DNA of 64,000 bases, from assembly GCA_025936115.1 (NCBI GenBank), contig JAICTZ010000009.1, positions 1 to 64,000 on the forward strand. Direction: 5' to 3'. The notes beneath the pieces were generated by a model that ran no database searches, was not told where the DNA came from, and was given only the letters and a program-made list of their open reading frames with translations. This document shows, in pieces, positions 1-9,096 of this stretch (position 1 is the first letter of the stretch; each line of letters opens with the position of its first letter). This DNA is from Polyangiaceae bacterium (GTDB taxonomy: Bacteria; Myxococcota_A; Polyangia; Polyangiales; Polyangiaceae). The translations under genes and the position numbers were made by a program.

Positions 1-1042
1 CGATCGAGGATGTCGTAGACGTTGCTCGCGTCGGACTGGAGGTAGCCGGTGAAGCCGCCGAAGAGCTTCTTCACGAACTCCTGCGTGTGTTTTTCGGAGT
101 ACGCGAAGAGCACGTGGTCGCAATCGACGACGGCGGTGAAGAAGTGGCCCTTTTTGCAGGCTTGGCGCTGCCCGTCCTTGCTCTTTTCGGGCTGCACGAG
201 CGCGGAGGTCGCGTCCGTCGAGATCACGGCGGCGTTATCGATGGCGTCGCGCCACATGGCGTGCACGACGGTCGCGCCGAGCGTGCTGCCCGCTTCCTCG
301 ACGTAGCGGCACATGATGCTGCGGTCGAGCTCGACGCCTTGATCGCCAAGGTGCTGCTCGAGCCGGTAGTGGGGCACGCCGAGCGAGAACTTCTGCCCGA
401 GGATGTACGCGACGACTGACGAGTGCAGCAGACCACGCGGGAAGAGCGTCTTGGGCGTCTCGCAGCCGAGCACGGTCGGTCCGTCCTTGCCCGGTACCTC
501 GTACTTGGCGACGCGCTTGACGAGCACCGAGAAGCCGCCGCGCCGGTACATGAGCTGCAGCGAATTGTCGAAGCCGATGCACTTGGCCGTCTTCTCGAGC
601 TCCTCGTCGCGGATCTCGAGCAGGAACCGCGGCAGGCCGCTCGCCAAAAGATCGCGGCGGCCTTTGGGCTTTATGCTGGACGCCTGCGTCGGCGGCTCGG
701 TCTCGGTTTCCCCGCTGCCGCGAGCTTTAGCGACCGCCGCATCGAGCTCCTTTTGTAGCTGTTTTTCCCCGGTGAGCAGGTCACCGAGCGTGAGCTGCAG
801 CTCGCTCGTCCCCGTCCGCTCGGTCTTGTTGCCGTACAGCGGCGCTTGAGCAGCTCGTTTTCCTGAGCCAGGTTGACGATCGTCTCTTCGAGTGACGCGT
901 TGCGCGTCTCGGACTCGGCGAAGCGGCTCTTGAGGCCGATTACCTCGACCTGGAGCGTCGAGACCAACGCGGCGAGCTCGTCGGGCGAGAACTTCGGCTT
1001 CGCTTCGTCGGCGCGCGAGCTCGACACGCCTTCTCTATACAC
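1..1042 (-). pseudogene. tnpC: IS66-family transposase (TnpC), frameshifted and cut by the window edge
   Basis: This is the large DDE transposase of an IS66-type element. The N-terminus (from 1042 down to about 841) is a coiled-coil segment rich in Leu and Glu ending in ENELLKRR. The family continuation LYGNKTERTG follows one base out of frame near 838-844, as expected for a one-base deletion. From there to position 1 the second frame is open and gives typical TnpC sequence: a GRRDLLASGLPR region, HYRLEQHL, a DATSALVQ segment and GGFTGYLQSDASNVYD at the left edge. The C-terminal part lies outside the window. It follows tnpB by 42 bases on the same strand. As written the gene cannot make full-length transposase unless a programmed or erroneous frameshift occurs. 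Confidence 0.85.
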
Positions 1043-1084
1043 GAGCCGATCATGTTACCCAAGCGGAAGGTGACGAAGTCGAGC

Positions 1085-1426
1085 TCAGTGCACGCGTCGT
1101 CGCGTCTTCTTCGGCGCCGTCGCGACGCCCTTGTAGATCACCTCGAAGATCGCGTCGCTCACGATCACGTGCTCTGCGCCGACACGCGTCGCCTTCGGCA
1201 ACTCGAACTTGCCGGCATCGAGCTTCTTGTGAACGACGATCACGCCAGTGCCGTCCCACGTCAGCACCTTCATCGTGTGACCGCGTTTGCCGACGAACAC
1301 GAAAAGAGCCTTCGACCGCGGCTCGGCTTGCATCCGCTCGCGCACGACGCCCCCGAGCCGCTCGTAGCCGAACCGCATGTCGACCGGCTCGAGCGCGACG
1401 TAGATCGGCAGCCCCTGGCCGATCAC
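1085..1426 (-). CDS. tnpB: IS66 family accessory protein TnpB
   Basis: A 113-residue protein of the IS66 Orf2/TnpB family, needed for transposition in this IS family although its biochemical role is not settled. The family signature is visible near the N-terminus: YVALEPVDMRFGYERLGGVV, followed by a KALFVFVGKRGHTMKVLTWDGTGV segment (around residues 40-63). Its ATG overlaps the tnpA stop by four bases (1423-1426, ATGA), so translation is probably coupled. The Lys/Arg-rich C-terminal tail is normal for the family. The gene looks intact and of normal length. Confidence 0.93.
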   Translation of the reverse strand: MIGQGLPIYVALEPVDMRFGYERLGGVVRERMQAEPRSKALFVFVGKRGHTMKVLTWDGTGVIVVHKKLDAGKFELPKATRVGAEHVIVSDAIFEVIYKGVATAPKKTRRRVH

Positions 1427-1830
1427 GATTCGACGCTCAGCGCCAAGACGACCTGCCGCAGCAGCGCGGCGTCGAAGCCTGCTTCGACCAGCACGCGAGC
1501 TCGTCCGATTTCGAGCAACATCGACGACTGTGACGGCGTCGAAGCCGGCACCAGTCTCGCGAACTTCGGCTTGCTCGCCTCCCGCGCTTCTTTGAGCCAG
1601 AGGTACGCCGCCGACGCTCCCACACCCATCCGAGCAGCCACTACCGGCACCGCCTCGCCTGCCTGCACCTCCGCGATCAACTGCTCGCGTTGCTCAGCCG
1701 TGTGTACCGCTTCCGCATGCACGACTTCTGCCTGCGCATGCGCCCCCACGACAGATGGGCTTGGTGCAGCGGTTACATGACAACTCCGTGCCGACGGCCT
1801 CTTACACGTGTCCGAAGTGCTCGTCACCAA
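1423..1830 (-). CDS. tnpA: IS66 family protein TnpA (HTH-containing)
   Basis: A 135-residue first gene of the IS66 operon. Residues about 62-85 (REQLIAEVQAGEAVPVVAARMGVGASAAYLWLKEA, in parts) form a helix-turn-helix of the transposase/TnpA type, with the usual AYLWLKEARE end of the recognition helix. The first 40 residues are low-similarity, so the true start may lie further in. It overlaps tnpB by four bases. The outer end of the element probably lies just to the right, near 1850. Confidence 0.8.
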   Translation of the reverse strand: MVTSTSDTCKRPSARSCHVTAAPSPSVVGAHAQAEVVHAEAVHTAEQREQLIAEVQAGEAVPVVAARMGVGASAAYLWLKEAREASKPKFARLVPASTPSQSSMLLEIGRARVLVEAGFDAALLRQVVLALSVES

Positions 1831-1850
1831 CGATCTAGGGTTGGCGTTAC
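1830..1850 (-). repeat. Putative IS66 terminal inverted repeat (right end of element)
   Basis: Read on the minus strand from 1850 the sequence begins GTAACGCC. IS66-family ends usually begin GTAA, and this lies just outside tnpA where an end is expected. The partner end is beyond the left edge, so the inverted repeat and target duplication cannot be confirmed here. The stop codon of the neighbouring TIR gene (TAA, 1847-1849) falls inside this end. Confidence 0.4.
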
Positions 1851-2755
1851 TCCTTGGACAGTCGAGCGTGCAGCGCTTTCAGCCGCTCTGTTTCCTCTTT
1901 CAGCAGCGGGCGTGTCATGTTGCGCATGCCTTCTTGGATCTGAACCATCAGCTCGTTCAGATCTACGAGAACGTCTCGCCCGTTGTCGATGCCCAGACGC
2001 CGGCATGCGATCGTTACATAGTAGGTGAGGCCCGCCTTCGCGTCGCCCAACGCAAACTTTCGCGTTACTTCGTGAGACTCCGTGAGAACAACGCGCAAGT
2101 CTCCCTTCTGCGCAGTCTCGGTCATCGCCTCCACGATTGACGCACGCTGAACCCAATCAAGGCCCTCATCAGCGAACGCCGCGTATCGTGTGGCGGCAGC
2201 CTTGTCGCCGTAGATGTGGATTTGCGTCAGCGCTGCGAAGGGTTCGTCCTTGGCGTGCTGGACCGCTATGAAGCGCATGAAGAATAGATCGTCGCCCTCA
2301 ATTCCCCAGTCCTGTGCCCAATCTGTGTTCCACTCAGGTTGATCGACGCGGCCCATGTGCTGCGAAGAAAACGGCGCGACGGCAGTAAGGACGGCGCCGA
2401 ACCCTGCGTCGAAGTCGGCACGAAAGTCAGCGTATACCTTGCCACGAAGGAAAACCGGAATCTCGCAGTCTTCAGCCAACACCGGCAGCACCACGATCCG
2501 CTTCTCTTCGAGCTCGCGAAGCAGTCCAGCGGACTGCTCCTTTTTGCACCACTCCGAAGCGACCGAGGCTTTGGAAAGAATGACGAGCAGGGCGGTCGCA
2601 CTTTGAACGGCCGCTTGGATGCGATCGATCAACGAGTCTCCGACCCTTAGTTCCCATTCGTCGATCCAGACATGTGTCCGGTGCTTGACCAACTGCGCGG
2701 CCAATCTCGTAGCAAAGGCCTTGTCCGCATGTGAGTAGCTGATGAAGATCGGCAT
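1847..2755 (-). CDS. TIR-domain protein with unrecognised C-terminal region
   Basis: A 302-residue protein. Residues 1-120 are a TIR domain: PIFISYSHADKAF at the start, an HVWIDEWEL strand around 28-36, and SEWCKKE at 67-73, where the Glu (E73) sits in the position used for NAD+ cleavage by catalytic TIR proteins. Residues about 125-302 (rich in Trp near 135, then helical, ending LKEETERLKALHARLSKE) match no family I recognise. A ribosome site (GGGAG) lies six bases before the ATG. The gene starts 12 bases after the small lipoprotein gene on the same strand, so the two are probably co-transcribed. The stop codon lies in the presumed IS66 end, so a few native C-terminal residues may have been replaced. 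NADase activity is inferred from the motif only; a signalling or defence role is possible. Confidence 0.85.
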   Translation of the reverse strand: MPIFISYSHADKAFATRLAAQLVKHRTHVWIDEWELRVGDSLIDRIQAAVQSATALLVILSKASVASEWCKKEQSAGLLRELEEKRIVVLPVLAEDCEIPVFLRGKVYADFRADFDAGFGAVLTAVAPFSSQHMGRVDQPEWNTDWAQDWGIEGDDLFFMRFIAVQHAKDEPFAALTQIHIYGDKAAATRYAAFADEGLDWVQRASIVEAMTETAQKGDLRVVLTESHEVTRKFALGDAKAGLTYYVTIACRRLGIDNGRDVLVDLNELMVQIQEGMRNMTRPLLKEETERLKALHARLSKE

Positions 2756-2767
2756 GCGTCGCTCCCA

Positions 2768-3124
2768 TCAAAACGGGTTTTGGTCCAGTCCCTCGGCCGT
2801 CATGTACTTCATGCAGCGCTGCACATCGAAGGTATCGGCTTTCTTGCAAGGCTTGCCCGCCATGCAGTCGCGGGTCCCTTGCGCAACGCGCTTGCAAGAC
2901 TCGCGGGCAAACGCGTCGGTCTCCGCCTTCGCACTGGCGGCCGCACTCGCCTTCACCGCTGCCGCTACCGATTCCGGGTCCGTGCCGTTCATCTTCGCCT
3001 GACGTGCCGCAGTCTCCGCGCGGTCCCGAAGTAGCGCGTCGAATTCGCTCTCTTCTGGCTCCTTCTTGCTGCACGATAGGGCGACAGCGGCAACGAACCA
3101 CTCGATGCACCGTCTTCTTCTCAT
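2768..3124 (-). CDS. Small Cys-containing lipoprotein upstream of the TIR gene
   Basis: About 118 residues from the ATG at 3124 (a GTG at 3139 is the alternative; a GGAGG lies only two bases before that GTG). The n-region is MRRRRC, followed by a short hydrophobic stretch and a VALSC lipobox, so export and lipid modification are likely. The middle is an Ala-rich helical stretch and the C-terminal half carries five Cys (SCKRVAQG, DCMAGKPCKK, RCMKYM). No family was recognised. It is the first gene of an apparent two-gene unit with the TIR protein, an odd pairing of an envelope protein with a cytosolic signalling fold. Confidence 0.7.
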   Translation of the reverse strand: MRRRRCIEWFVAAVALSCSKKEPEESEFDALLRDRAETAARQAKMNGTDPESVAAAVKASAAASAKAETDAFARESCKRVAQGTRDCMAGKPCKKADTFDVQRCMKYMTAEGLDQNPF

Positions 3125-3397
3125 GTTCGACCCCGGCACGACCTCCGAGCGTCGCCGGGACCCGTCGGCTCGTCAAGCGGCAGAGAAGATCGGGGGCGGC
3201 TCTTGCGTATCATCGCGCCCGCGTCTGGGCAGTCGGGCCGATCGCTGGACCGTGAACCACTTCTGAGCTAGCCCAATAGAAGCCAAGCGCGGCACCCCGA
3301 AAAAGTCGTCATCGTCCAAGTCGTTTAGTCGCTCCCAAAAAAGTCGAAGTCGCGCTGCCCGGCCCCGAATTCCGAGGTCGGTTCGACAGGAGCCCCT

Positions 3398-3592
3398 ATG
3401 CCGACGACGACGACCATCACCCCCGCTCAAAAACTGATTCTCGCTGGCCACACGCCGTGCGCCCCGCTGACCGTGCAGCGGGTGTTGCGCGGCAAGCCGG
3501 TGCGGCCGGCCATCGAAGCTCGCATCCGCGCCGTCGCCGCGCAGTTCAACATCCCGCTGCCCGCGTCGCGCGCGAACGGCGGTGCCCGGTGA
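3398..3592 (+). CDS. Small putative helix-turn-helix protein
   Basis: A 64-residue protein with a clear AGGAG ribosome site before the ATG. Residues about 24-52 (TVQRVLRGKPVRPAIEARIRAVAAQF) resemble the end of a LacI/Cro-type HTH, where TVxRVLxGxxVxPxxxxRI is typical of the recognition helix and its successor. There is no ligand-binding domain, so it would be a small DNA-binding protein of the kind found on mobile elements. Its stop codon overlaps the GTG start of the next gene (GTGA). Confidence 0.6.
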   Translation: MPTTTTITPAQKLILAGHTPCAPLTVQRVLRGKPVRPAIEARIRAVAAQFNIPLPASRANGGAR

Positions 3593-3831
3593 GTCGCCAA
3601 CAACGACGAGCGGCCGAACGCGCGGCACAGAAGTCCCGCGGCAAGGTGCGGATGATCGAGCGTCAACACGAGCGCCATTGCCGCTACGTGTTCGGGCTCG
3701 AGTGCACCTGCAAGCCGATCTTCGTCGAAGTCGGACACGCCGACACTGACGGCGAGCTCCGCGCGCTCGTCGCTTCACGATTCGCTCGCCGCGACGCCCT
3801 CAAAGCCGAGGTCGAGCGCGGTTTCTCGTGA
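3589..3831 (+). CDS. Small hypothetical protein, coupled to the HTH gene
   Basis: An 80-residue protein starting at a GTG that overlaps the preceding stop codon (3589-3592), so translation is probably coupled. The N-terminus is very basic (SRQQRRAAERAAQKSRGK). A middle segment holds a possible metal site made of His and Cys (ERQHERHCRYVFGLECTC). The C-terminus is helical. No family was recognised. The same frame is open further upstream inside the HTH gene, but that part is a shadow. Confidence 0.5.
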   Translation: MSRQQRRAAERAAQKSRGKVRMIERQHERHCRYVFGLECTCKPIFVEVGHADTDGELRALVASRFARRDALKAEVERGFS

Positions 3832-3855
3832 TCCGCGGCTGCAACCCCTGAACGC

Positions 3856-3883
3856 AAAAACGCCGCGGGAACCAGCCGCGGCG
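3856..3883 (-). terminator. Hairpin with T-run on the minus strand
   Basis: A perfect 8-bp inverted repeat, CGCCGCGG and CCGCGGCG, with a 7-base loop (3861-3883). Five A on the plus strand (3856-3860) become a T-run after the hairpin on the minus strand, which fits intrinsic termination of leftward transcripts. On the plus strand it lies 30 bases after the small gene pair but has no T-run. Confidence 0.55.
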
Positions 3884-4338
3884 CTCGCTCCCTTCGCACA
3901 GACCGAAGGATTCCTATGCCAAGCAATGTCCTAGCATCGATTCATCTCGCCCGCCAACAAGGCGTAACAGGCCGTTGATCTTGCGCCGCGTCATTTCGCT
4001 TTCCGAATTCCTAAAGCCAAGGTCGTACGTTCGAATCGTATCGGGGCGCTACCGTCAATCTCGACGAAACCACAGAAGCGGCCAGTGATCGCCCTGAGAA
4101 GCTGCGAGATCGGCGGCGCGGCGTCCCGCGGTGTCGCTTCAAGGGTGCGGGTACTGAGGTCCGACTCGCCAAGAAACCTCAAAAAAAATACCATCACGGG
4201 GATCTCCGGGCGCACTGCTGCCGGGGGCGCGTGGGGTTCGAGGCGATGGGGCGCCTACGTGAGTTTCGCGATCGCGCATCCGTGGCACTACCGGGTCTTC
4301 GGAAGCACGGCTTGGCGCGTTGACCCGGCGCGTCGGCT
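3884..4338. other. Intergenic stretch with tRNA-like repeat copy A, no gene seen
   Basis: No convincing gene lies between the hairpin at 3856 and the lipoprotein remnant ending at 4339. The only structured element is the 39-bp tRNA-3'-end-like repeat at 4011-4049. Short open frames that cross it read FERTTLAL on the minus strand, the usual artefact of translating antisense to a tRNA T-arm. Confidence 0.6.
4011..4049 (+). repeat. tRNA 3'-end-like direct repeat, copy A
   Basis: A 39-bp element shared with 12988-13026 in the same orientation, with one mismatch (A at 4027, G at 13004). It reads like the 3' half of a tRNA: an AGGTC variable loop, a T-stem GTACG, the T-loop TTCGAAT, the closing CGTAT, then CGGGGCG as an acceptor 3' strand. 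The sequence to the left does not supply a matching 5' half, so it is not a working tRNA. Such fragments are typical of attachment sites or of dispersed tRNA-derived repeats. Confidence 0.7.
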
Positions 4339-5516
4339 TCATTTCGCGAAGCGGTAGAAGCTGTCCTCCCAACGCACGTAGACGCCGTCCTCGTCGACCA
4401 GGAACTCGTTGAAGCGCACGTCGTCGGGCGAGTCGTGGCAGTCGACGAACGTCGTCGTCGTGCCGTCGAGCGCGATGCGCACGATCTTCTGATCGCCGAT
4501 CACCGCGTAAACGTACTTCGAGTCCTTGCCCACGCCCCGCACGAGCTCGAGGTTGTCTTCGCTGAGTTTCTGGGGCGCGGCGGTGCTCCCCGTGAGCTTG
4601 TAGGTGCCCTGGCGCTTCGCCCACTCGCTCGTGGTCTCGACGTCATCACCGGTCGGGAAGAACAGAGATCGAAGATCACGCCGTCTCCCATGGTCACGAG
4701 CGCGTCCGGAACCAGCCCTTCGAGCATCGCGCCATATTCGGTGGGAGTCCCGCCGGTTAGCGGAAGCGCCAGGATGGGCGCGAAGTGACGGGTGTCGTCG
4801 TACGGACCGTTCACGAAAATCTGGCTGTCGGACACGGCAAACGCGTCGATGCTCGTTCCGTCCGGCGCCGAGTAGACCGCTGTGGCCGTCGCGTTGCCCG
4901 CGCGAGCCATGCGAAAGAGGCGGCCCTGGCGGCAGGCGTAGAGGGCGTCGGGCGCGAGCACGCTACGCGCGAAGTTGCAGGTGGCGGGACCGAGCTCGTT
5001 CAGGGCGACGCCGCTCACCGGCTCGACGGCGGCGCTCCCGTCCTTCTTCACGCGCCAGATCTGCTCGTCGCCGCTGAAGTAAACGTAATCGTCAAGGTCG
5101 TCGGCGACGGTGTCGTCCATGTAGAACTGTGAGTCACCGGACACGGCGAGCGTGGTGTCGCCGAGGATATAGCTGAAGTAGCCCGGGAACTCCGTCACGA
5201 TCGTCGGGCTCCCACCGGATTTCGCCTGCTTGAAAACGGCAATGTTATAGTTCGAGAAGGCGAGCCAATAGTAGTTGCTCGCGTCGGTGGCGAAGTCGTG
5301 CACGTACTGGGCGTTCACGACCAGCTGACGATCCGCACACGAAACGACGGCCTTCGTGTCCGTGGTCGTGCTGCTCCCACCCCCACCTGCCGAGCCACCC
5401 GTAGCGCCGGAGCCGCCGGAGCCCGCAGCTTCGTCTTTTGCAGGATCCTTGTCGTCGCTCCCCCCGCAGCCAACCAGCACCAAACCCAATGTCGCCACCA
5501 TGGACCACCACCGCAT
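4339..5516 (-). pseudogene. Lipoprotein with propeller-like C-terminus, frameshifted
   Basis: The N-terminus has a short signal peptide with an LVGC lipobox, then a Gly/Ser-rich spacer (residues about 30-50). The body has repeated YVYFSGDEQIWRVKKDG and IFVNGPYDD type units, common in beta-propeller lipoproteins that read out display values. Near 4655-4668 the frame changes: after DGVIFDL the sensible continuation (FFPTGDDVETTSEWAKRQG) is in another frame and runs to DSFYRFAK at 4339. A one-base deletion explains it. Function is unknown; surface location follows from the lipobox. Confidence 0.75.
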
Positions 5517-5693
5517 GAGAAACCTCCACTACTTGTCGGACCCGTCGTTCTACCTACATCGTCGCCGCTACCTTCCCTCCAGCAGCGATCGGACCGTGGG
5601 ACGGCGCGTGCGACAGGTTCCGGAATCGCTCGGCTTAGACGGCCGCAGTCTCGGTAGCGCCATCGCCGATCGCCTGGGACAGCCCCAATCCGG

Positions 5694-8025
5694 TCAATCC
5701 CGCGGTTCGCAGACGTTGAGCAGCACGCTGACGGAGTGTTGGGTATCGCCGCCCGTGGCGACGTCCGGCGCGCCGTCGCCGTTGAAGTCGGCCACGGCGG
5801 GGCCGAGGCCGGCCGAGCTCACGGCGTAGGCGGATGCCCGAGGGCCGAACGTGGCGTTGCCGCGGTTGTACGCGATCTCGATACCGTACTCCCAGCTGCC
5901 GACGACGTCGATGAGCCCGTCGCCGTCCATGTCTTCCAAGGTGATGTGCTGCACTGGCTGGTCGAACGGAATGGCACTAGGACTTCCAAAGTGCCCGTCG
6001 CCGCGACCGAGGAACACGCGGCACGAGGAGATGTCGCCGGCGATCAAGTCGGCGATACCGTCGTCGTTCAGATCCCCGAGGGCCAGTGCGTACGGAGCCC
6101 CGTCCACGCTCTCCCTATCAGCGGCGATCAATCCGCCCGCGCCGTCCGCGAGCAGGACTTCGAGGCTTCCGTTCATGAGCCCCACGACGAGGTCCGTCGC
6201 ACCGTCACCGTTGACGTCGGCCGCCGCGAGAGCGTCGGGTTGCTCTTCCAGCATGATCAAGGGGCGGGCGACGAGCTCGCCCGTTCCGCTGCCCAACGCG
6301 AGGATGAGTCCGGCGGGCATGAAAGTCGTGAACGCAAGATCCGGATTGCCGTCGGCGTTCACGTCGAGCGGCGTGAGGCCGCCGACTAACCCAGCCACCG
6401 TTCCGGGAAGCGGCGCCGCAAACGTGCCGTCGCCTTTGCCGAGCAACGGCGAACATGCTCGAACCGCCGGCGCTGACAGCCAGATCCAGCATGCCGTCGC
6501 GGTCGAAGTCCGAAGCGGCGAGGAGGGTCACGGGGCCATTCGTAGGGATCGAAGCCGCGTCGATGAGCATTCCCGTGCCGTCTCCCGCGAGGAAGCTCAG
6601 CGAGTTCGAGCTGCGATCGGCCACCACCAGATCTGGATGGCCGTCACGGTTGAAGTCGGCTGCCAGGAGCGCCGCCGGATCCTGGCCGGCCTCGTACGAT
6701 TCGGTGAACGCGTCGAACCGGAACCCACCGCGACCGTCACCGAGCAAGATCGCGACACCTGCCGAGCCCATCGCATCCGCCAGATCGAGGTGTCCGTCGC
6801 GATTGAAGTCACCGAGCGCCATGCCCTGGACATGGCCGGCAGGGTGCGCGAGCGTCTCGGCGGCGCCGAAAGTGCCGCCGCCCCGCCCGAACAAGACCTG
6901 AGCCGTGCCCGTGACGATGTCGACGACGCCGTCCTCGTCGAGATCACCGAACGCGATCGTGTCGAGGTCGTCGCTGGCGACGGTGTAGTCGTCACGCGAG
7001 AAGGTGCCGTCGCCGTGATTCAGGAGAACGCTGAGGGTATGGAAGCTCCCCGCAACCAGATCGGGCGCGCCGTCGCCGTTCAAGTCGCCGGCAGCGAGGC
7101 CGAGTGGTTCGACCGTAACGTCGAAGTCCGAACGGACGTAGCCGGAAGCGCGGGCGAGCAGCACGCTCACGGTGTTGCCGTAAGCGTTCGAGGTGGCGAG
7201 GTCGACTCGCCCGTCGCCGTCGAAATCGGCGAGCGCGGCTTTCCACGGCCCGTCGCCGACGCCGAACGTCGCCGGGCCCGAGAAGCTAGCTCCGAGCTCA
7301 TCGTACCAGACGACGACCTGATCGCTGCTGAAGTCCGTGGTCAAGAGGTCGAGAGCACCGTCGCCGTTCACGTCGCCCGCGAGCAGCGAGAAGACCAGTG
7401 AGCCAGCCGAGCACTGTTGCCCGCCTGCGTCGAAGTTTCCGTCGCCGCGCCCCGCGAACACTTGCGTCGATTTGCTCCCGAAGGACGATGCGAGCAACAC
7501 CGCCAAGTCCTGCTGACCGTCACCGGTGAAATCGCCGGCGGCGATGAAACCGGAATCGTTCTGCATGTGAATCGTCGCGTAGTCGGAGCTCGGAACGAAC
7601 GTGCCGTCGCCTCGGCCGAGGAATGCACGGGCCCACAAAGTCCCGAGCGTCGTGCCCATCACGCCGAGATCCAGGATCCCGTCGCCGTCGAAATCCGCGC
7701 CGACGACGCGCTGAGCCTGGGATTGTTGGCCGGGAGCAGGCGCGATGACGGGCGCGGATCCCACCGTCAACTCGCGCGTACACGCCTCCCGCGTGCGCCC
7801 AGCGCTCGAGCCGCCGCTCGGCGCGACACCTCCAGCTCCCGACCCGCCGAGCCCCCCCAGCGTGAATCTTCCGCCCATGCCCGCGACGTCTGGCGGCGGT
7901 GACTCCTCTAAGCCAAGCGCGGAGCGCCCACCACAACCCGCGCTGCTCCCTGCAACGAAGACGGCAAGAACGACCACGTCGGCGTGCGTTCGAAAAGCAG
8001 CGAGCCCCTTCTCGAAAGGCGTCAC
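5694..8025 (-). pseudogene. FG-GAP/VCBS-repeat lipoprotein, frameshifted
   Basis: An integrin-like beta-propeller protein of about 775 residues if read through the shift. The N-terminus (from 8025) has a long signal peptide with GSSAGC as the likely lipobox and a short Gly/Pro spacer. Then come about a dozen repeats with the Ca-binding core DxDGDGxxD (DFDGDGILDL, DFTGDGQQDL, DVNGDGALDL, DLNDDGIADL and others). At about 6452 the frame is lost in SSMFAVA; the next repeat (LGKGDGTFAAPLPG) is one base off and continues to the stop at 5694. A single-base deletion is the simplest cause. The role may be surface binding, as for other such lipoproteins. Confidence 0.8.
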
Positions 8026-8147
8026 GGCATCACCGGTTCCCTTCTGCCGGCGAGGGTACCACAGGCAGGACGACGAAAAGCGCGAAAGTGCCGAACGTTC
8101 CCGCTTCCCTCAGCGAGAGTTTTGGCCGACGCGTCGATGAGGACGTA

Positions 8148-8411
8148 CTACTGCGGATCGAAAGCCTGATTGAGAAGGTTCGCGAGGCGCGCACCGGCGA
8201 GGGCGATGCGCTGCTGTCCTAGGACGTAGGCTGGCGGCCCGAAAGGGCAATATTGCGCGTCATCGCACACCGAAGGTTGCGCGTTGCCGGTCACCTTCTC
8301 CGTGTTGCCGCCCTGATCGCCCTTCGGTTCGGCTGCGTCGAAGCGCTCCACGCAGTGGAGTGGCTGATGAATGTCTCCGACCAGATGCAACAGCCACGAG
8401 ATGGATCGTTT
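8148..8411 (-). pseudogene. C-terminal fragment of S1/P1-type nuclease
   Basis: The fragment reads ISWLLHLVGDIHQPLHCVERF and later GDQGGNT. HLVGDIHQPLH is the hallmark of S1/P1 nucleases, with zinc-binding His and Asp residues, and GGN is also conserved. Two in-frame TGA codons (8412-8414 and six bases beyond) lie directly upstream, and no N-terminal zinc-site region is present between here and the next gene, so only the C-terminal part remains. It ends LANLLNQAFDPQ. Confidence 0.75.
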
Positions 8412-8491
8412 TCATGTTCAGGCAAGCTCGTGGGCCGGCGCCTCGCCGTCGGCGTCGCCCTCTTTGCTCGTGTCTGGCGCGTTGTCTCCCG

Positions 8492-8929
8492 TCACACCGC
8501 GCGCACGTAGGAGAGGCGGAGGTCCGGCTCCCAGTCCTTGCCAGCCTGCTTCATCGTGCCTTCGCCTTGCATCGAGCTATTGTCTTTCGCAATGGTGATG
8601 CGGAAGCGCTGCGCGAATTGCGGCGGCTCGCGAGACCACGAGAAGCCGTCCTCGTGGAACGTGACTTCGTAGCGCCGGCTGACGCCGCGTGCGTCGAAGT
8701 AGAGCATCGTGCACGTTTTCTCGTCGCCGTCGGTCCCGAAAATGGCGATGCCCTCCGGAATGTCCGCGTCCTCCAGCTTCGAGTGCATGCGCAGGAACGC
8801 TCCGCCCTCGATGCGCTCGAACGTGACGCGGCCGCGCAGGGTGCGGCCCGGAAGATACGGATGCGACCCGGTCACGATCCAAGTACCGGCGGCGCGATCC
8901 AGGGTGGCGAGGGCCGGATTCGTCTTCAC
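8492..8929 (-). CDS. Lipocalin-like / DUF1579-like protein
   Basis: A 145-residue protein resembling small antiparallel beta-barrel proteins of the DUF1579/lipocalin-like type. The start LATLDRAAGTWIVTGSHPYLPG and the FERIEGGAFLRMHSKLED segment are typical of the first strands. A GIAIFGTDGDEKTCTMLYFDARG segment sits mid-protein. There is no signal peptide. It is divergent from the SUMF-domain lipoprotein at 9097. The ligand is unknown. Confidence 0.7.
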   Translation of the reverse strand: MKTNPALATLDRAAGTWIVTGSHPYLPGRTLRGRVTFERIEGGAFLRMHSKLEDADIPEGIAIFGTDGDEKTCTMLYFDARGVSRRYEVTFHEDGFSWSREPPQFAQRFRITIAKDNSSMQGEGTMKQAGKDWEPDLRLSYVRAV

Positions 8930-9096
8930 GGCGCGACCGTACCATGGGTACGCCGGGCGTTAACCGCGACGTGACACTCGCGCGGACGTTGTCGACGGCT
9001 TGCGCCAGCGTGTGCCGTAGAGCAACAACGCCGTCACGGATCTTCGGCAATCCGCAGGAAGCGTGCGCGGCAGAAATCTTGCTAGTGGGAGGACCG

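Noticed and set aside
5851..7401. 516-codon plus-strand frame antisense to the VCBS lipoprotein
   Set aside because: Shadow of the repeated Asp/Gly codons; no start signal or family.
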